Source of the DNA: Coleophoma eucalyptorum
Lineage: Eukaryota; Ascomycota; Leotiomycetes; Helotiales; Dermateaceae
Reading direction: 5' to 3'
NCBI GenBank assembly: GCA_026120035.1
Contig: JALRME010000009.1
Location: forward strand, 806,001 to 870,000
DNA length: 64,000 nucleotides
The notes under the pieces are model-generated. The model was not told where the DNA came from, did not search any database, and was given only the letters and a program-made list of their open reading frames with translations. Of this stretch, positions 1 to 11,380 are shown piece after piece (the first letter of the stretch is position 1; each line of letters begins with the position of its first letter). The position numbers and the translations under genes are program-made.

Positions 1-931
1 TGTCTCAATTATTGGCAGAGCTTGATGGTATGTCAGATGGAGAAGATGGTGGGGGAGGTGTATTCGTCATCGGAGCAACCAATCGACCAGATCTGCTCGA
101 TGCAGCACTCTTGCGACCTGGTAGATTCGACAAAATGCTCTATCTAGGTGTCTCGGATACACACGAGAAACAGCTGACCATCATGGAAGCTCTGACGCGA
201 AAGTAAGTTCCTCTCAAATCACTATAATTCTTTGAGCCTTTACTGATTTTCTGCCAAGATTCACACTCCATCCTACCCTCTCTCTCGCTCGTGTTGCCTC
301 CCTCTTACCCTTTACCTACACGGGTGCCGATTTTTACGCCCTCTGCAGCGACGCAATGCTCAAAGCTGTCACGCGACAAGCTTCCCTCGTTGACACCAAA
401 CTCCTGCAAATCAACAAGCAAAAATCTCAGCAAGGCCAACCCAAGATTAGCACAGCGTATTTCTTCGACCACTACGCCACCGAGGAAGATGTTGCAGTGA
501 TGGTTACCGAAGAAGATTTCTTAAATGCGGAGAGGGAGTTGATTCCAAGTGTTAGTGCCAAAGAATTAGAACACTATGGAAGGGTAAGAGGCATGTTTGA
601 GAAAGTTGCTGATAAAGCCGACGCGGACGTTGAAGACGGTGAAGCACCAGCTCAGGCGAGAAGGCTAGGCATTCCAGATCGATCCGTCTCTGCTGGCAGT
701 ATTAGGAGTAACGGCGACCGCAAAGGAAAAGGGAAAGCTGTATCTACTAGTACTTCTTCAGGGAAAGGCAAGGGTAAAGAGAAGGCCGTGGCAGACTGGA
801 ATGACGATTATGATGTTGATGCTGATAGAGAAGAGGAAGCGGAAGATGAGACGAATGGATACAGGGACAAGGGGAAGGGAAAGGCAGTCTTTGATCATGG
901 AAGCGTGGATGATGACGAAGGACTATACTGA
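1..931 (+). CDS. PEX6: Peroxin-6 (PEX6), AAA ATPase, C-terminal part
   Basis: This is the 3' end of a gene that enters from the left edge. It encodes the end of the D2 AAA+ domain and the C-terminal tail of Pex6, which with Pex1 pulls the cargo receptor Pex5 out of the peroxisomal membrane. Exon parts are 1-202 and 259-931, joined across an intron at 203-258 (GTAAGT donor, CAAG acceptor). The reading frame is set by the second region of homology, with [10 protein letters not shown] followed by LLRPGRFDK, which contains the arginine finger. After the intron, [14 protein letters not shown] is typical of the Pex6 AAA lid. The last 100 or so residues are low-complexity K/G/E/D-rich sequence, as in other fungal Pex6 proteins. 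The Walker motifs lie outside the window. Recognition is by motif memory; Pex1 is less likely because of the tail. Confidence 0.9.
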
Positions 932-1488
932 TTGCTAGTTGTATATATGAGGTAGACGTACATAAATGTGTGAGTCTGTTTTGCAGTTTGATGTACTCCT
1001 TGCCAATTGCTCTTGTGGTTTATCTTGATTAATAAATCTTTGTGTTTGTCCGTCTACTCAATATCGTACTGTGAATCCTGTGATTCCATATGCATCCAGT
1101 AATTCGAGTCAGCTCTAACACGAAGGCTGTTTTCTAATATTGCTGTTTAGTCCTGCTAAGGTGCAATGGCAGTAATCGCGTGTTGAATACTTAAATGTCC
1201 ATGACTTATGAGACAATTTGGTGCTTGGCTCAAAAAATTTGAATTTGCACACAATGATTTCCAGACTGTTAGCCCACAGTTTGCAAATCACAGATAATAG
1301 GCGAATTCAAGATACAATTTATTACTTTGAAGGATGAAAGGTTTAGCAGTGAGGCGAGTCTTATCTTATCGCGGCACTTAGTAGCTCCAGTTTCATCGTG
1401 TATACAAAGCGTGCATTGCATACCTTCATTCCGACACTATTCCTCATGTATAATCAAGAACACGAAGGCCTCCTTCTACTATCTAGAC
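932..1488. other. Intergenic, convergent 3' ends
   Basis: This stretch lies between the convergent 3' ends of PEX6 (+) and the TLC-domain gene (-). It is AT-rich with several poly(A)-signal-like AATAAA and TAATAAA strings (for example near 1030). I see no coding potential beyond short chance ORFs. Confidence 0.5.
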
Positions 1489-2626
1489 TTACGCAGCCGG
1501 TGGAGCAACATCTTCATCTCCAACCTTTCGTCGACGAACCTCTGTGTCGTCCACTGCAATCTTCTGTGAGCCATTTGCACCAGTGCTACGCATAGCTACA
1601 GCCTTCTCCTTGGTCTTGCGTTCCTTGGGTGGTTGGAAGCGCTTTCGTACCGTCTCAATCATCTTGGCGAACCAGAAGAAGTTGAGAGTGTTGAGAATGA
1701 CATTGCTTGCAAGATAGGTCAGGGCAAGCCAAAGTGGAATGTATTCTTCGCCAGCATATTTCATGATTTCATTGTGGATTGGCATGGCGCTCTTTCCAGC
1801 TGCAGCGTCCATAGCAGCATTCGTGCTGTTGTTGAGAATATCGAGGTGAATGCCTGCTGCTGCTGGTTTGTGGTGAAGCGCAGCCCATACATCTTGGTAG
1901 ACGCGTACAGATTGATAGGTTCCCCAGACCAGGCGGCAGGAGAAGAACATAGCAAGTAGAACAAGGCCATTGTATAATTGTGCTCGGGATCCGGTCATAT
2001 CGAGTTTGTCAAAGAACCAGTGGAAGTTCAAGAAAGGAGTGGAGAGCTCGTAGAGGATGAAGGTGCATCCATAGAAGTTGAGGAAGGGTCTCTATGGCGA
2101 GAATTAGTATGATTATCTTCACCGCAGACCGGGTCCTACTTACAAATCCGAAGGAGAATACTACAAGAGCACTCACAGCATGCGCAAGCATGCCAAGACC
2201 AAAAACCCGGATATTCTGCAGACTGATCATCAAGTCCCAGAGGAAATATCCAGCGGCAAGACCTTGAATCATTCCTGCGGCACCAGTGTATCCCCAAATA
2301 CGCTCCGTCCAGTTCATAGACTTTCTATCCTCATCATTGAACATCACCCAAAGTGCCAGGATGTTGATCATGGTACTCTGTACCAAGGAAACCACATGCA
2401 CATCCCAATTTATCTTCCGTTCCCTGGACAGGTTGGCGTACTTGACGGGGAAAAGCCATGTTGATATTCTAGGCGCGACAACAATGTTGATAAAAGTATA
2501 TGATAGAAACGCAAACAGGACCTCGTGAATATGGACCGGGAGTGTGGTCAGCGAGAAGTAGTCGGCGAAAGGTTGCACAGCATTGCTCAGCCAGGGCTGT
2601 TGGGGAATTGGGAAAGGGTCGTGCAT
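1489..2626 (-). CDS. TLC-domain membrane protein (TRAM-LAG1-CLN8 family, TMEM56-like)
   Basis: A two-exon gene (2144-2626 and 1489-2091, intron 2092-2143) encodes 361 residues. The protein has five to seven hydrophobic segments arranged as in the TLC fold. Sequence such as INWDVHVVSLVQS, YFLWDLMISL and LNFYGCTFILYELSTPFLNFHWF matches the conserved H, W/D and LSTPF features of TMEM56/TLCD-type proteins. Family members sit in the ER or plasma membrane, and some influence lipid composition. It lacks the ceramide-synthase Lag1 signature, so ceramide synthesis is not claimed. The start was placed at 2626 (MHDPFPIP), the first real ATG; longer reading frames would need a TTG. The C-terminus is basic (KERKTKEKAV), as is common for ER-resident proteins. 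Confidence 0.8.
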
Positions 2627-3526
2627 AGTTTCGCAGCCTGGTATAGACAAGGCAGTAGATGAGTAGGAAAGGAGCCTCTACGGCAGCTACCTTATCGGTG
2701 TGTTCTAGGAGTACACAGGACGAGGATCCGGAAGCAAGGGCGAGGGCGTCTATGTCGGCGGCCGGTGAGTTACGCGCATGAGCTGCGCAGCGTGGAGTGG
2801 AAGATGGACGGAGGAAGTGGAGGGTAGCTTTGCAGACCGAATTGTTGGGAGGGGATCTAACCGATCCCGGCGTAGACGGCAGCCGAGCGAGGAGCTTCGT
2901 TCAGGGTCCTGGGCTGACGGTGATCAAGTAGAAGACGAAGAAGATATTCAGGTTCAGGTTGACCGAGTTGTCTCTACTGCTCCAGTTCCTGGATGTCCTT
3001 TTGACTTTATAGATGTACCAAATCTACCAATGAGCATGTGCTCTCTAAATAGCTCAGCTGGCTTTCGTTCTAGTCTGGACAAACGCGGTGGTGCCTGTTT
3101 CACGTGCTGGCAGAGGCATGTGATCAGCTTCTCTACGCCGTTCGGAGAGTAAGACCTGTTAGGTCCAGCTTGCTTTGTCTCTCGGAACTCTTTGGCTCTC
3201 TCGCTCTCTCACTCTCTCGCCCTCATCTGATCATTCCTTCTCTACAACCGGGAACGTGTATCGATCTATGTAGTTTGCTTGGGCCTAGCCAGAATCCGCC
3301 GTCCTACCTACTGACTGACCATGTTCCCACGAAACACTGTCAGTCTCTCATGACCTGCATCATACACCAAGTCCCTCGTGCTCTTCCGGCACCTGAATGA
3401 CTCGGTGCCCGTTGCACTGCCAAAGACCACAAAATCTGCTGATTGTCCTGCCTTCAGATCAATCTCTGGGCTCCCAAGACCAATAGCGGCCTTGGCCCTC
3501 GATGAGACACATTGCTACCAAAACAT
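2627..3526. other. Intergenic; CT-rich tract at 3196-3220
   Basis: This stretch covers the promoter side of the TLC gene and the 3' side of the amidohydrolase. It holds a CTCTC-rich pyrimidine tract at about 3196-3220. A 124-codon ORF on the plus strand (2778-3152) has biased Arg/Glu/Ser composition and no recognisable domain, so I did not call it a gene. Confidence 0.4.
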
Positions 3527-4728
3527 TCAGCCCCATTCGTATCTCCGAACTGCAAGACTCACCAGAAGTATTTCTGCATCAGCTTTAGTTCCAGTCTGAT
3601 AAATGCCAACCCCCAAGCATGCGAGCGCAAGAGGATCACAGCTCCCTTGCGGCGTGAAGGCATTTCCGACATTGTTGATTCCCATCGCTGCATTCAAACC
3701 ATATTCTCCAATCATCTGCACAACCTGCATGGTCCCTCTCACTCTCTCACCGCCTCCAGCTTCTTGGTCCGGTCTGCCCATCATGAAGATATCCGACGTT
3801 GGTAATCCAACGAATGACACCGGGAGATCTGCGATCTCTTGGTGAAGACTTTGCCATTCAGTCTTCTTCAACAGGCTGAGCCGAGTACAATGTCCAAAAA
3901 CTATGGTCCGAAACTCCTTAGAAGATCGATCTATCGGCCACTCAAGCTTTCTGGCAGCCTTGAGAGCAAGAAGTGTATATACTTCAGTCTTCGGGTCCAG
4001 GTTATAATCCATATGGAAGTCTACATGAAGGTGCCGCTCTAGAGCCAGTTCCAATGTCCACTGGATATTCCTAGACTGATTCTCTTTGATCTTCTCCACA
4101 TAAGGTGTGCTTCCGAACGCCTCGACGCCAGGTCGACCAACTGCTTGGCGTAGTAAGCCCTTCATTTTGGCCCCTTCATCATCATAACTGAATATAGGGT
4201 CCTGGGCAAAGACACAGATCTGAACATAGCATCTCTCCTTAAACTCCTCTTTCAGAGCCAGGCCAGCATCCAAGCATTTCATCTGTACCACGGCATCCAC
4301 TTCTACAAAAGCTCGCATATGCGTGACACCAAAGCCAATACTTTCTTCAATCAGAGCTCGTCCTCGTTCCATAAGATCCTCGTGCGTAAATCGAGATTTT
4401 GCTTCATCTGAGAACGTCTCAGAACATGACTAAAGTGCTTGAATAGAGGTGAGGCACGCTCTGCGAACTACCTACTGGTAAGAGTTAATGCTTCCTGAAA
4501 ATCTCCTTTCTGAATCTCCAAATCCGCATATCTTGGATGGGATAATAGGAAGCATTTATCGAGGTGGATGTGAGGATGGCATAGGCTAGAGCATAGCAAT
4601 CGGGGATCAGAGTGAGAAGAATTGGTAGACTCGTGTTCTGTGAGTGTCTTTACAGATCCATTCTCACAATGTATATTCCATCTACTCTTTTCTGGCTTTC
4701 CGGCGATGCGGACGCCTTTGAATTCCAT
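3527..4728 (-). CDS. Amidohydrolase, cytosine deaminase-like metal-dependent hydrolase
   Basis: Two exons (4476-4728 and 3527-4407, intron 4408-4475) encode 377 residues. The metal-dependent hydrolase signature is present as HPHIHLDKCFL, followed by EDLMERGRALIEESI and HMRAFVEVD. Further metal-site candidates are HVDFHMDYNLD and VFGHCTRLSLL, and DPLALACLGVGI lies near the end. This pattern is that of the cytosine/isocytosine deaminase branch of the TIM-barrel amidohydrolases. The natural substrate cannot be read from sequence. I chose the start at 4728 (MEFKGVRI) because family members begin with a strand of the form LKNVRLPG before WDI; an in-frame ATG at 4809 would add 27 residues. It is divergent from COG8, with only 167 bp between the two starts, so the promoter is probably shared. 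Confidence 0.78.
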
Positions 4729-4895
4729 GGCTGTATCTGCTGAAGAGATGACTTGAAATTGTGTCGTCAGGTCGGACCGTCCCGCGCAATTTATAGCTTC
4801 ACGCGGCATATAAGCGAGGATCAAAGCTCCAAACAACACCTTGCTATCTGGTATGCGGTATGCAGCAAGCAATTGAGTCTTTCCAAATCACAGCC

Positions 4896-6275
4896 ATGGC
4901 AGACCCCCTCTATGAACTGCTGGTCCCCTACTTCGACAAGCCATCGCCACGCCCACCTCCGTCATCTAAAGATCCCACAACAGCAGCATACCTCAATCGA
5001 CTCACCACTCTGCCCCTCTCGTCCCTTAGTTCGACCGAACCAGAGTCTCTTCAGCAGACCTCGCATTCGCTGCTCCTCTCTCTTCAATCGCTATCCTCGC
5101 GTTCTCACGCTTCAATAATCAAGTCATCTACACACCTGCGGACACTCTCGACGACGCTGCCTTCGCTCGCGCAAACGACATCTATCCTCCTTACAACCCT
5201 CCCCAAACTCGACGATGCAGCCCTCTCTTTCAGTGAGACATACAACCACCGACCCGAGAACACGAATCCGATACTAGCAAAACGCAAAGAGTCGCTACTA
5301 CTATCACGAAATGTAGATCGCCTGGCAGACGTACTAGATCTGCCCACACTACTCTCGTCCGCGATATCGTCCTCCAATGCAGCATCTGGCGCAAGTGCTG
5401 GTGGCCAGGCTGCAAATTATGCCTCAGCTCTAGATCTGAATGCGCATATACGACGTCTACACGCTCTATATCCAACTTCTCCGTTAGTGACTTCTGTCTC
5501 TACACAAGCAGAAGATGCTATGCAAGCCATGACCACGCAGTTGGTCTCGTCGCTGCGTACCAACTCTTTAAAGTTGGCATCAGCCATGCGCACCATCTCA
5601 TGGCTGCGACGCGTGGCGCCTGAATTGGACGACAGCGGGAAGGCAGGAGGGGAAGGAAGTCTAGGAGCTCTGTTCCTCGTCTGTAGACTTGCAAACCTTA
5701 CGACGATGCTAGGTGCCTTGGAGCCACTGCGCGAACTCGCAGATCAGGAAACCATCCGCAGACTGACGCCTCAGACGGGGAGCAAAGATTCCAAAAGCGC
5801 TTCGGCTTGGTCTGGTGGCCAGCAGACGGAACGGTACTTGAAACGCTACATTGAGATTTTTCGCGAGCAGTCTTTTGCTATCATTTCTATGTATCGAAGT
5901 ATCTTCCCGCCCTCAGCGCCTTCTACTACCTCAACAGAGAGTAAGGATCCTTTACAACCACTACCCTCAGCACTCTCAACATTCCCTCTCCACCTTATCT
6001 CCCTCCTTGAAGAAACGCTTCGCACCTACCTTCCCAATGTCCGAGATAGGAGCAGTCGAGACAGTCTGCTGACGCAGGTCTTGTACTGTGCTGGCAGTTT
6101 AGGTAGATTAGGAGGGGACTTTAGTGGGATCCTTGCATTGCTGGATGGTGATGTCAATGTCGAGGATGAGGAGGGTGAGGATGGCGAGTGGGTGGAAATT
6201 ATCAGGAAACATCGAGTCCTAGCAGGGAAGCTGGAGTTGATGGTTGGGCATAAAGATGTTGTTTCTCCATCATGA
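4896..6275 (+). CDS. COG8: Conserved oligomeric Golgi complex subunit 8 (Dor1 family)
   Basis: A single-exon gene of 459 residues. Cog8 is part of lobe B of the COG tether, which captures retrograde vesicles at the Golgi. The N-terminal half is Ser/Leu-rich helix typical of Dor1 proteins. The diagnostic stretch is FLVCRLANLTTMLGALEPL, then RYLKRYIEIFREQSFAIISMY and FPPSAP, close to the conserved Cog8 core. It ends with acidic sequence (NVEDEEGEDGEW). The start is at MADPLYELLVPYFD; a longer frame from 4860 would need a non-ATG start. Its promoter region of under 170 bp is shared with the divergent amidohydrolase gene. Fungal Cog8 proteins are usually 450-600 residues, so the length fits. Confidence 0.85.
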   Translation: MADPLYELLVPYFDKPSPRPPPSSKDPTTAAYLNRLTTLPLSSLSSTEPESLQQTSHSLLLSLQSLSSRSHASIIKSSTHLRTLSTTLPSLAQTTSILLTTLPKLDDAALSFSETYNHRPENTNPILAKRKESLLLSRNVDRLADVLDLPTLLSSAISSSNAASGASAGGQAANYASALDLNAHIRRLHALYPTSPLVTSVSTQAEDAMQAMTTQLVSSLRTNSLKLASAMRTISWLRRVAPELDDSGKAGGEGSLGALFLVCRLANLTTMLGALEPLRELADQETIRRLTPQTGSKDSKSASAWSGGQQTERYLKRYIEIFREQSFAIISMYRSIFPPSAPSTTSTESKDPLQPLPSALSTFPLHLISLLEETLRTYLPNVRDRSSRDSLLTQVLYCAGSLGRLGGDFSGILALLDGDVNVEDEEGEDGEWVEIIRKHRVLAGKLELMVGHKDVVSPS

Positions 6276-7592
6276 GACACCGGCCAAGATTTCAAATAGA
6301 GGTAGAGAAGTTTATGAAATTCAACGATCTTAATGACTAACTTAGATCGATAATAAGCAGACCTAATTCCTGCGTTATACTCGTTCGGGGCGACTCAAAA
6401 TTCGCCGTGTTTAGCACCTCAAAAAAGCACCAAAGGTCCGGGCATTTTCCGTGAAGCTGTTCCCTCCACCCACCCACTGCCACCGCATATCACAGTACGC
6501 TCACACCCACACTAACAGCCCTATTCCCCAAGGCCTAACCAAGCCTAATGCTAAATCTGACCACCCATGCAAGAAAAATCCACCTTTCACTTAAATAAAC
6601 TAAAACCATAGCCCTTTATGCCTCCCTATTAACCTTCTTAACCAAAAGATCCCGCCTCCACTCTCCGCCACCATCATCCAGGCTCCACCAAAAGCAATCA
6701 GCCGTACACCATCCGGTATATACACTACAGGAAAAAGAAAAAGAAAAAAGACAAGCACTAGATCGAAACTACTCCATCCTATTCATCCATGCATACAGGC
6801 TTAGTATTTTGGGGGGGCTTTTACCTCCTACCTATACTTGCCGCGCTATCGCTGTGGTGGCTCTTCAATGGCACGCGCGCCAAACCGTAAAGATGCGTGC
6901 TGGCCAATGGCACATGCTTTATTTCAGCTTACGCTGCACAATTGCTCCGCTGCGTGGCTCGATAGCATTTCTTTCTGGCCGACTGCGTGTGTGGGTGGGT
7001 AGCCTATCGCGGGTGGTGGATTAAATATCAACGGTTTTTGAGGGGAGAGGAAGAGATAGGTAGGCAGGTAGATAGGTAGACATGGGTGTGGGTGTGGAAC
7101 TGGAAGATTGGCGGAAATATGTAGGTATGTTTTATTTGGTTGTCTGTGTGTATCGGAATTCAGTGGTATTGAGATAGGTGCTCTGGCCTCCGCGGCTGGT
7201 GACATGGATTGGGTGTGATTGCAGATACCTTAGAGAGATTAAATGAATTGTGCAGGTTCAATTCGTTCACATATGTCACTTCAACCATGGGTATGTAAAG
7301 GTATGCTGAAAGATTATGCATGGTTGCTGTGGTATCAAACAGGAAAGAAACTCGTCCCAACTAAACTGCATCTCGCTCCATTTACAAAATCCACGCTGCT
7401 CTTCTCCTCTCCCTCCGAAGGCTTTCATTCTTCGTGCAATCCTTTGCTAAAAGACTCTTTTCATCCCTCTCAACATCGCGCACTGTGATGTCAATCTCTC
7501 TCTCTCTTTCCCAGATTTGGCATCTGCTACTCAGGTACTGCTCGCATTGCTAATAATATAACAACGCTCCCGTGGGTGTGATCCTTCACTCT
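6276..7592. other. Intergenic between convergent COG8 and FTR1
   Basis: About 1.3 kb between two convergent 3' ends, unusually long for this window. It holds an A-rich AAAAAG tract (about 6730-6750), a GGTAGGTAGATAGGTAG-like run (about 7055-7080) and a short CT microsatellite (about 7495-7509). The ORFs here are short and show no domains. Confidence 0.4.
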
Positions 7593-8867
7593 TTACTCCG
7601 ATACCAATCTGGTAGCAGGAGCAGTAGTAGTCTTTGGCAGCTCCTTCTCAGAAGAGCCCCGCACGACAACACTGCTGCCAGTCTCACTATTAGCGGCGCC
7701 GGTCTCAGTAGTCTTCTTGGCCTTCATGAAAGGTAGGTGGCCATTGACTTCCTTGTAGCGCATGGTAAAAAACATGATCATGACGGCGATCCAGTACACA
7801 TTGTACGAGATGACTGAGCCGTACGTGGCCGAGTTTTGCCAGCCAAGAATAGAGTTGAAGATACCCCAGCCGCCACCACCATTGATCTCGGGGTTACCAA
7901 ACTGTAGTAATCTTGTGAGAAACTGTGTCAACAGAGGGGAGGGTGGTGATCGCAACTTACGTTGATGTGCCAGACACTCTTGTCGATATCATAACTTCCT
8001 GCTCCTGATCCTGTCTCTGCTGCGTCTCCACCGACTGCGTCGTTCCATTTCTTGGCCTCGATGTACCAGATGGCTCTAGTGAAGAGAGCAGCGGCAACAA
8101 GGTAGAGAAGGCAAGTCGAGGCAATCAAGAATATCTGTAGTTTACTGGTGGATCCACCCCTATGAGATATTAGCAGTGAGCAACTACGATTTGCAACTCA
8201 ACTTACTTGTAGATGAAATATCCGACGATAGATCCGGCAATCAGACCGCAAACAACAGGCAACGGGACAGAACTAGCGGGGGCGGAAAATGAAACTCCAG
8301 CAACGAAAACAATGGCCTCAAGCCCCTCTCGAAGAATGGTAATGAAGGGGAGGAGAAACATGGCGTACTTCTCACCCCAGCGGGCAAGTGTGGCACTTCG
8401 GGTGAGCTTGGTAGCTGTGGTAGATTTGGCTTCCATAGCCTTTGCAAGCTTGACTCTCCACTTGTCTTGCATCTTGGAAACTCGAAGTAGCGCAGCACCG
8501 AGCACTGTAATGACCAAACAGGCGAAAAGGGCGAAGGACGCTTCCCAGTAGTACTCAGTGCTGAGCCATGTGTCTCTTCCAGCGCCGTAGAAAGCTCCAA
8601 TAACTCCGCCGCCCACGATCAGACAGATGAGCAGGCCGAGGGCACAACCCCACCAGACCTGTTGTTGATATGAGAGGAGACTTCAGAAAAAGTCGTAGCA
8701 TTGGGACATACCTGCTTGACCAGCTTCTTATGTGTGACTAGGTCGGCATTTGGGCCATCGAGAGTCTGTTTCAAGAAAGCGAGCAGAACCGAGACGACAA
8801 TAGACGTCTCCAAGGTCTCTCTGAAGACAATAAAAAAAACGGGAACGGAGAAGACTTGGACGGTCAT
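7593..8867 (-). CDS. FTR1: High-affinity plasma-membrane iron permease (Ftr1/OFeT family)
   Basis: Four exons (8712-8867, 8207-8658, 7961-8159, 7593-7901) encode 371 residues. The protein carries both R-E-x-L-E iron-translocation motifs: RETLE in the first transmembrane segment and REGLE in the middle of exon 2. Seven hydrophobic segments are visible, and the C-terminal tail is cytosolic and Ser/Thr/Lys-rich ([11 protein letters not shown]). It transports Fe(III) produced by the partner ferroxidase. The start at 8867 ([20 protein letters not shown]) matches fungal Ftr1 proteins. The divergent neighbour is the FET3-like ferroxidase starting at 11760, the classical arrangement of reductive iron uptake. 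An exact ATCAGATAA element lies 160 bp upstream, consistent with repression by an SreA-type GATA factor when iron is plentiful. Confidence 0.93.
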
Positions 8868-9027
8868 GATGGGCAGATATCTTCAACCACGTGCCGCGAG
8901 CTTTGTTGGACAGGAAAATTGACCTTTCAAAGGAATGTTCGTGGAGAGTGCTGGCTCCCTTATACGGACTGATATTCAAATGTAGGAAGAAAGAGAAAGA
9001 GCGGGAGTATGCCACGGCGGGAGGCGG

Positions 9028-9036
9028 ATCAGATAA
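9028..9036 (+). promoter_or_regulatory. SreA/Urbs1-type GATA element (ATCAGATAA)
   Basis: Exact match to the ATCWGATAA consensus recognised by fungal iron-sensing GATA repressors. It lies 160 bp upstream of the FTR1 start codon, and the near match ATCTGATAC follows at 9049-9057. Confidence 0.75.
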
Positions 9037-9832
9037 CAACTTTGCTAGATCTGATACGATAGTGGGAAGAGAAGAGACAGCGAATTCTGAGCATGTCCTT
9101 GGCTTCTCTTCTTTGGTGTCTTGGCTATAGTCTTGGGCTGCATGGGAGCTTAACGGACGATCGAAGCCCCTCCTCGCCAAGGCTGTCGGCTGGGACGGGC
9201 TCGAATTAACAACTGTTAAGTCCCAACTCTGTTGTGTCACCGGCGTCAGAGGATAGGTCGTCGTTGGATCATCCTGGCGGCTTCCTCGCATTTGCTTCAT
9301 GTCTCTGAAGGGCTCAGAACTACTACACCACCGGGCATCGGAGATGACTTACCAAAGTAGAGAGGCCAAGAAGAGTCCTCGTGGTAGTCGGAGGATTGGT
9401 ATTGATGGTTTTTGCTTGTTCGTGTGATTCTCATCGTCTCGTGCCAGCCAAAGCCCAAGAATCCCACATTGGCGTGGCAGCGACATAGAATGTGGATCGA
9501 GAAGTCTTGGCTCGTCTGGAATGAATGTCATCAATGGTGGCCATCGTCATGGTCCGTAATAGTTTGCTTTTTTGGGGTTCGGATAGCACAGCACAGCACA
9601 GCATCTCTGAAGTTGTCAGAACTCAGTCTCGTGCAAGGCACAGAATCGCGACACATGGACGGAGGGACTTCCGCGATGTTTAAGAAAGAGAGTGCTCCTT
9701 TGGATGGGCATTATTTCCACTCAGTCAGTCGCGCATGTGGATGGGAACTTGCAATATAACCGAAGCTGGCAAGCGCAGCATGCATGCACGGGAATCGGGA
9801 ATCATTTCATTCTGGACTGGAGCGGTGGATAG

Positions 9833-9851
9833 ATTGGAGGGATTGGATTGG
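9833..9851 (-). promoter_or_regulatory. Cluster of three CCAAT boxes (minus strand)
   Basis: ATTGG occurs at 9833-9837, 9842-9846 and 9847-9851 inside a GGATT-rich stretch. On the minus strand these read CCAAT, the core recognised by the CCAAT-binding complex that partners HapX. The repeat-like context means they could be incidental. Confidence 0.4.
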
Positions 9852-9980
9852 ATTGCTTTGGATTGTATGGGATTGTGTGTTTTGCCAGTTCCGTACAGTA
9901 CTGCACTCTACCGTACCTACCTTACCGCCGTACAGAGGGAACAGGCCCACAGCCGGCCTGATCAAGCCAAGAAGCCGAGC

Positions 9981-9989
9981 ATCTGATAA
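9981..9989 (+). promoter_or_regulatory. SreA/Urbs1-type GATA element (ATCTGATAA)
   Basis: Exact ATCWGATAA match in the middle of the FTR1-FET3 intergenic region, 160 bp from the next copy. Confidence 0.7.
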
Positions 9990-10119
9990 GCCCCACATCG
10001 TGTTCTGCTCTCTCCCTATGCCGCACAGGGAGCACGAAGGGGTACCCTGGCCGTGAGCTGCAGATCCCGGCAGAGTTTTCTTGACGGCGAGGGAACAGCG
10101 GGGCCTTCGGGAAGGTGCG

Positions 10120-10124
10120 CCAAT
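10120..10124 (+). promoter_or_regulatory. CCAAT box next to a GATA element
   Basis: The string CCAATCAG begins here. The CCAAT core ends 16 bp before the ATCTGATAA element at 10141. CCAAT boxes close to GATA-like sequence are what CBC-HapX composite sites look like in Aspergillus iron genes, so this may be a combined activation/repression site. Confidence 0.55.
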
Positions 10125-10140
10125 CAGAGGCCAAAGAAAC

Positions 10141-10149
10141 ATCTGATAA
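10141..10149 (+). promoter_or_regulatory. SreA/Urbs1-type GATA element (ATCTGATAA)
   Basis: Exact ATCWGATAA match, 16 bp downstream of a CCAAT box. Confidence 0.72.
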
Positions 10150-11261
10150 CCAACCACGTTAGTCGACGCCCAGCCCGATCAACAGAGTCCCTCAACCCAA
10201 CCCGAACCAAGAAAATGCTTATTATTATTCTCGATCCTGTCATGAGTCGGGGGGTTTCACCTTGAGAGGCACGAGAAAGCAGAAGCGAGGCAACCAGCAA
10301 CCAGCAATCAACCATAAGCAAATAAACATCCAGCATTAAGCATCAAGCACCCAGCCCGCATTTTAGGCTCGCATCAGGGACTGGGACTAAGGAGCTGCCC
10401 CTACATAGCATAGGCGATCTCTGGGAGGCAAGGCAGTAGGAAGAACTTCGCATCGCGAGGTGTTCTCACTAATCGTACGAGTGGTGGGATGGGAAAAAAG
10501 CCGCATCTTCCCGCGCGACTGTCAGATCTTCCCGTTACGTACGAAGTCTCCTCGTCTCTAATGTCCCGTTTGCAGCCATCAAGTTCATGGACGGGCTCCT
10601 CGTAAGCCAGTGACATTCCCCATGGGTATGAGAGGTTTGACGTTGAAATAAAAATGTTCAAGGACATGGAAGGGTCCAGCTTTTGCAGCATAGCGACAAG
10701 GATTGCAAACAATCCTCAACCAGCGTGCTGCAGCACATTCTAATCCTGATAGACGCCCGACCCGACTGCTCTCCGCGTGGGGCGCCGGAGCCTTCTATAT
10801 AAGTCATTGGCCTCAGCGATCTTCGGCATGGTGGGATTATTGCAGAAGGCCGTCCAGTTAGCTGAAGGGGTGCTGGTCCCTCCCATGGCTGCAGCTTACC
10901 TGGTTAAGCTTCGATCCTCAAGCCTTGGCTAGCTTGCCCTCCACTTAGCAAAGGCAACCATGCAACTACTGGTCCGTAGTATACTTATCCAAAGCAAGCG
11001 CGCAAGCCCAACATGCCAGCCAGCCAGAAAGGTAGAAGGCCGGTTCTTGAAGCCTCCGTCCAAACGACCTTTCAGGTTGGCGCACAGAAAGATAATCTAA
11101 TCAAATCACACCACACCACATCGCATCAATTCAAAGCATCTTTCTTCTCCACAAGACCAGAGTCCCTTGTCCACTTGCTTTCCTTTGTCTAGCCCTACCC
11201 TAGTCTTGCCTCCTTCCCTTTCTTTTCCCTGCCTTCCCACCGCACGAGTCAACCCTAGTCG

Positions 11262-11306
11262 CTCTGGTCACTCTGGTCCCTCTGGTCCCTCTGGTCCCTC
11301 TGGTCC
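11262..11306 (+). repeat. Five-copy 9-bp tandem repeat (CTCTGGTCC)
   Basis: Five head-to-tail copies of CTCTGGTCC (first copy CTCTGGTCA) lie in the pyrimidine-rich leader region about 450 bp upstream of the FET3 start. The unit length keeps a reading frame, but no gene is supported here. Confidence 0.85.
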
Positions 11307-11371
11307 CTCTCTCTATCTCTCGGGCAGGGGCCCCAAACTACCAACCCCGCTCATGCTGCTAAAATCTCGAA

Positions 11372-11380
11372 ATCTGATAA
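11372..11380 (+). promoter_or_regulatory. SreA/Urbs1-type GATA element (ATCTGATAA)
   Basis: Exact ATCWGATAA match 380 bp upstream of the FET3 start codon. It is the nearest such element on the ferroxidase side. Confidence 0.72.

Noticed and set aside
2778..3152. 124-codon plus-strand ORF upstream of the TLC gene
   Set aside because: Biased Arg/Glu/Ser composition, no domain, and lies in the expected promoter and leader of the TLC gene.
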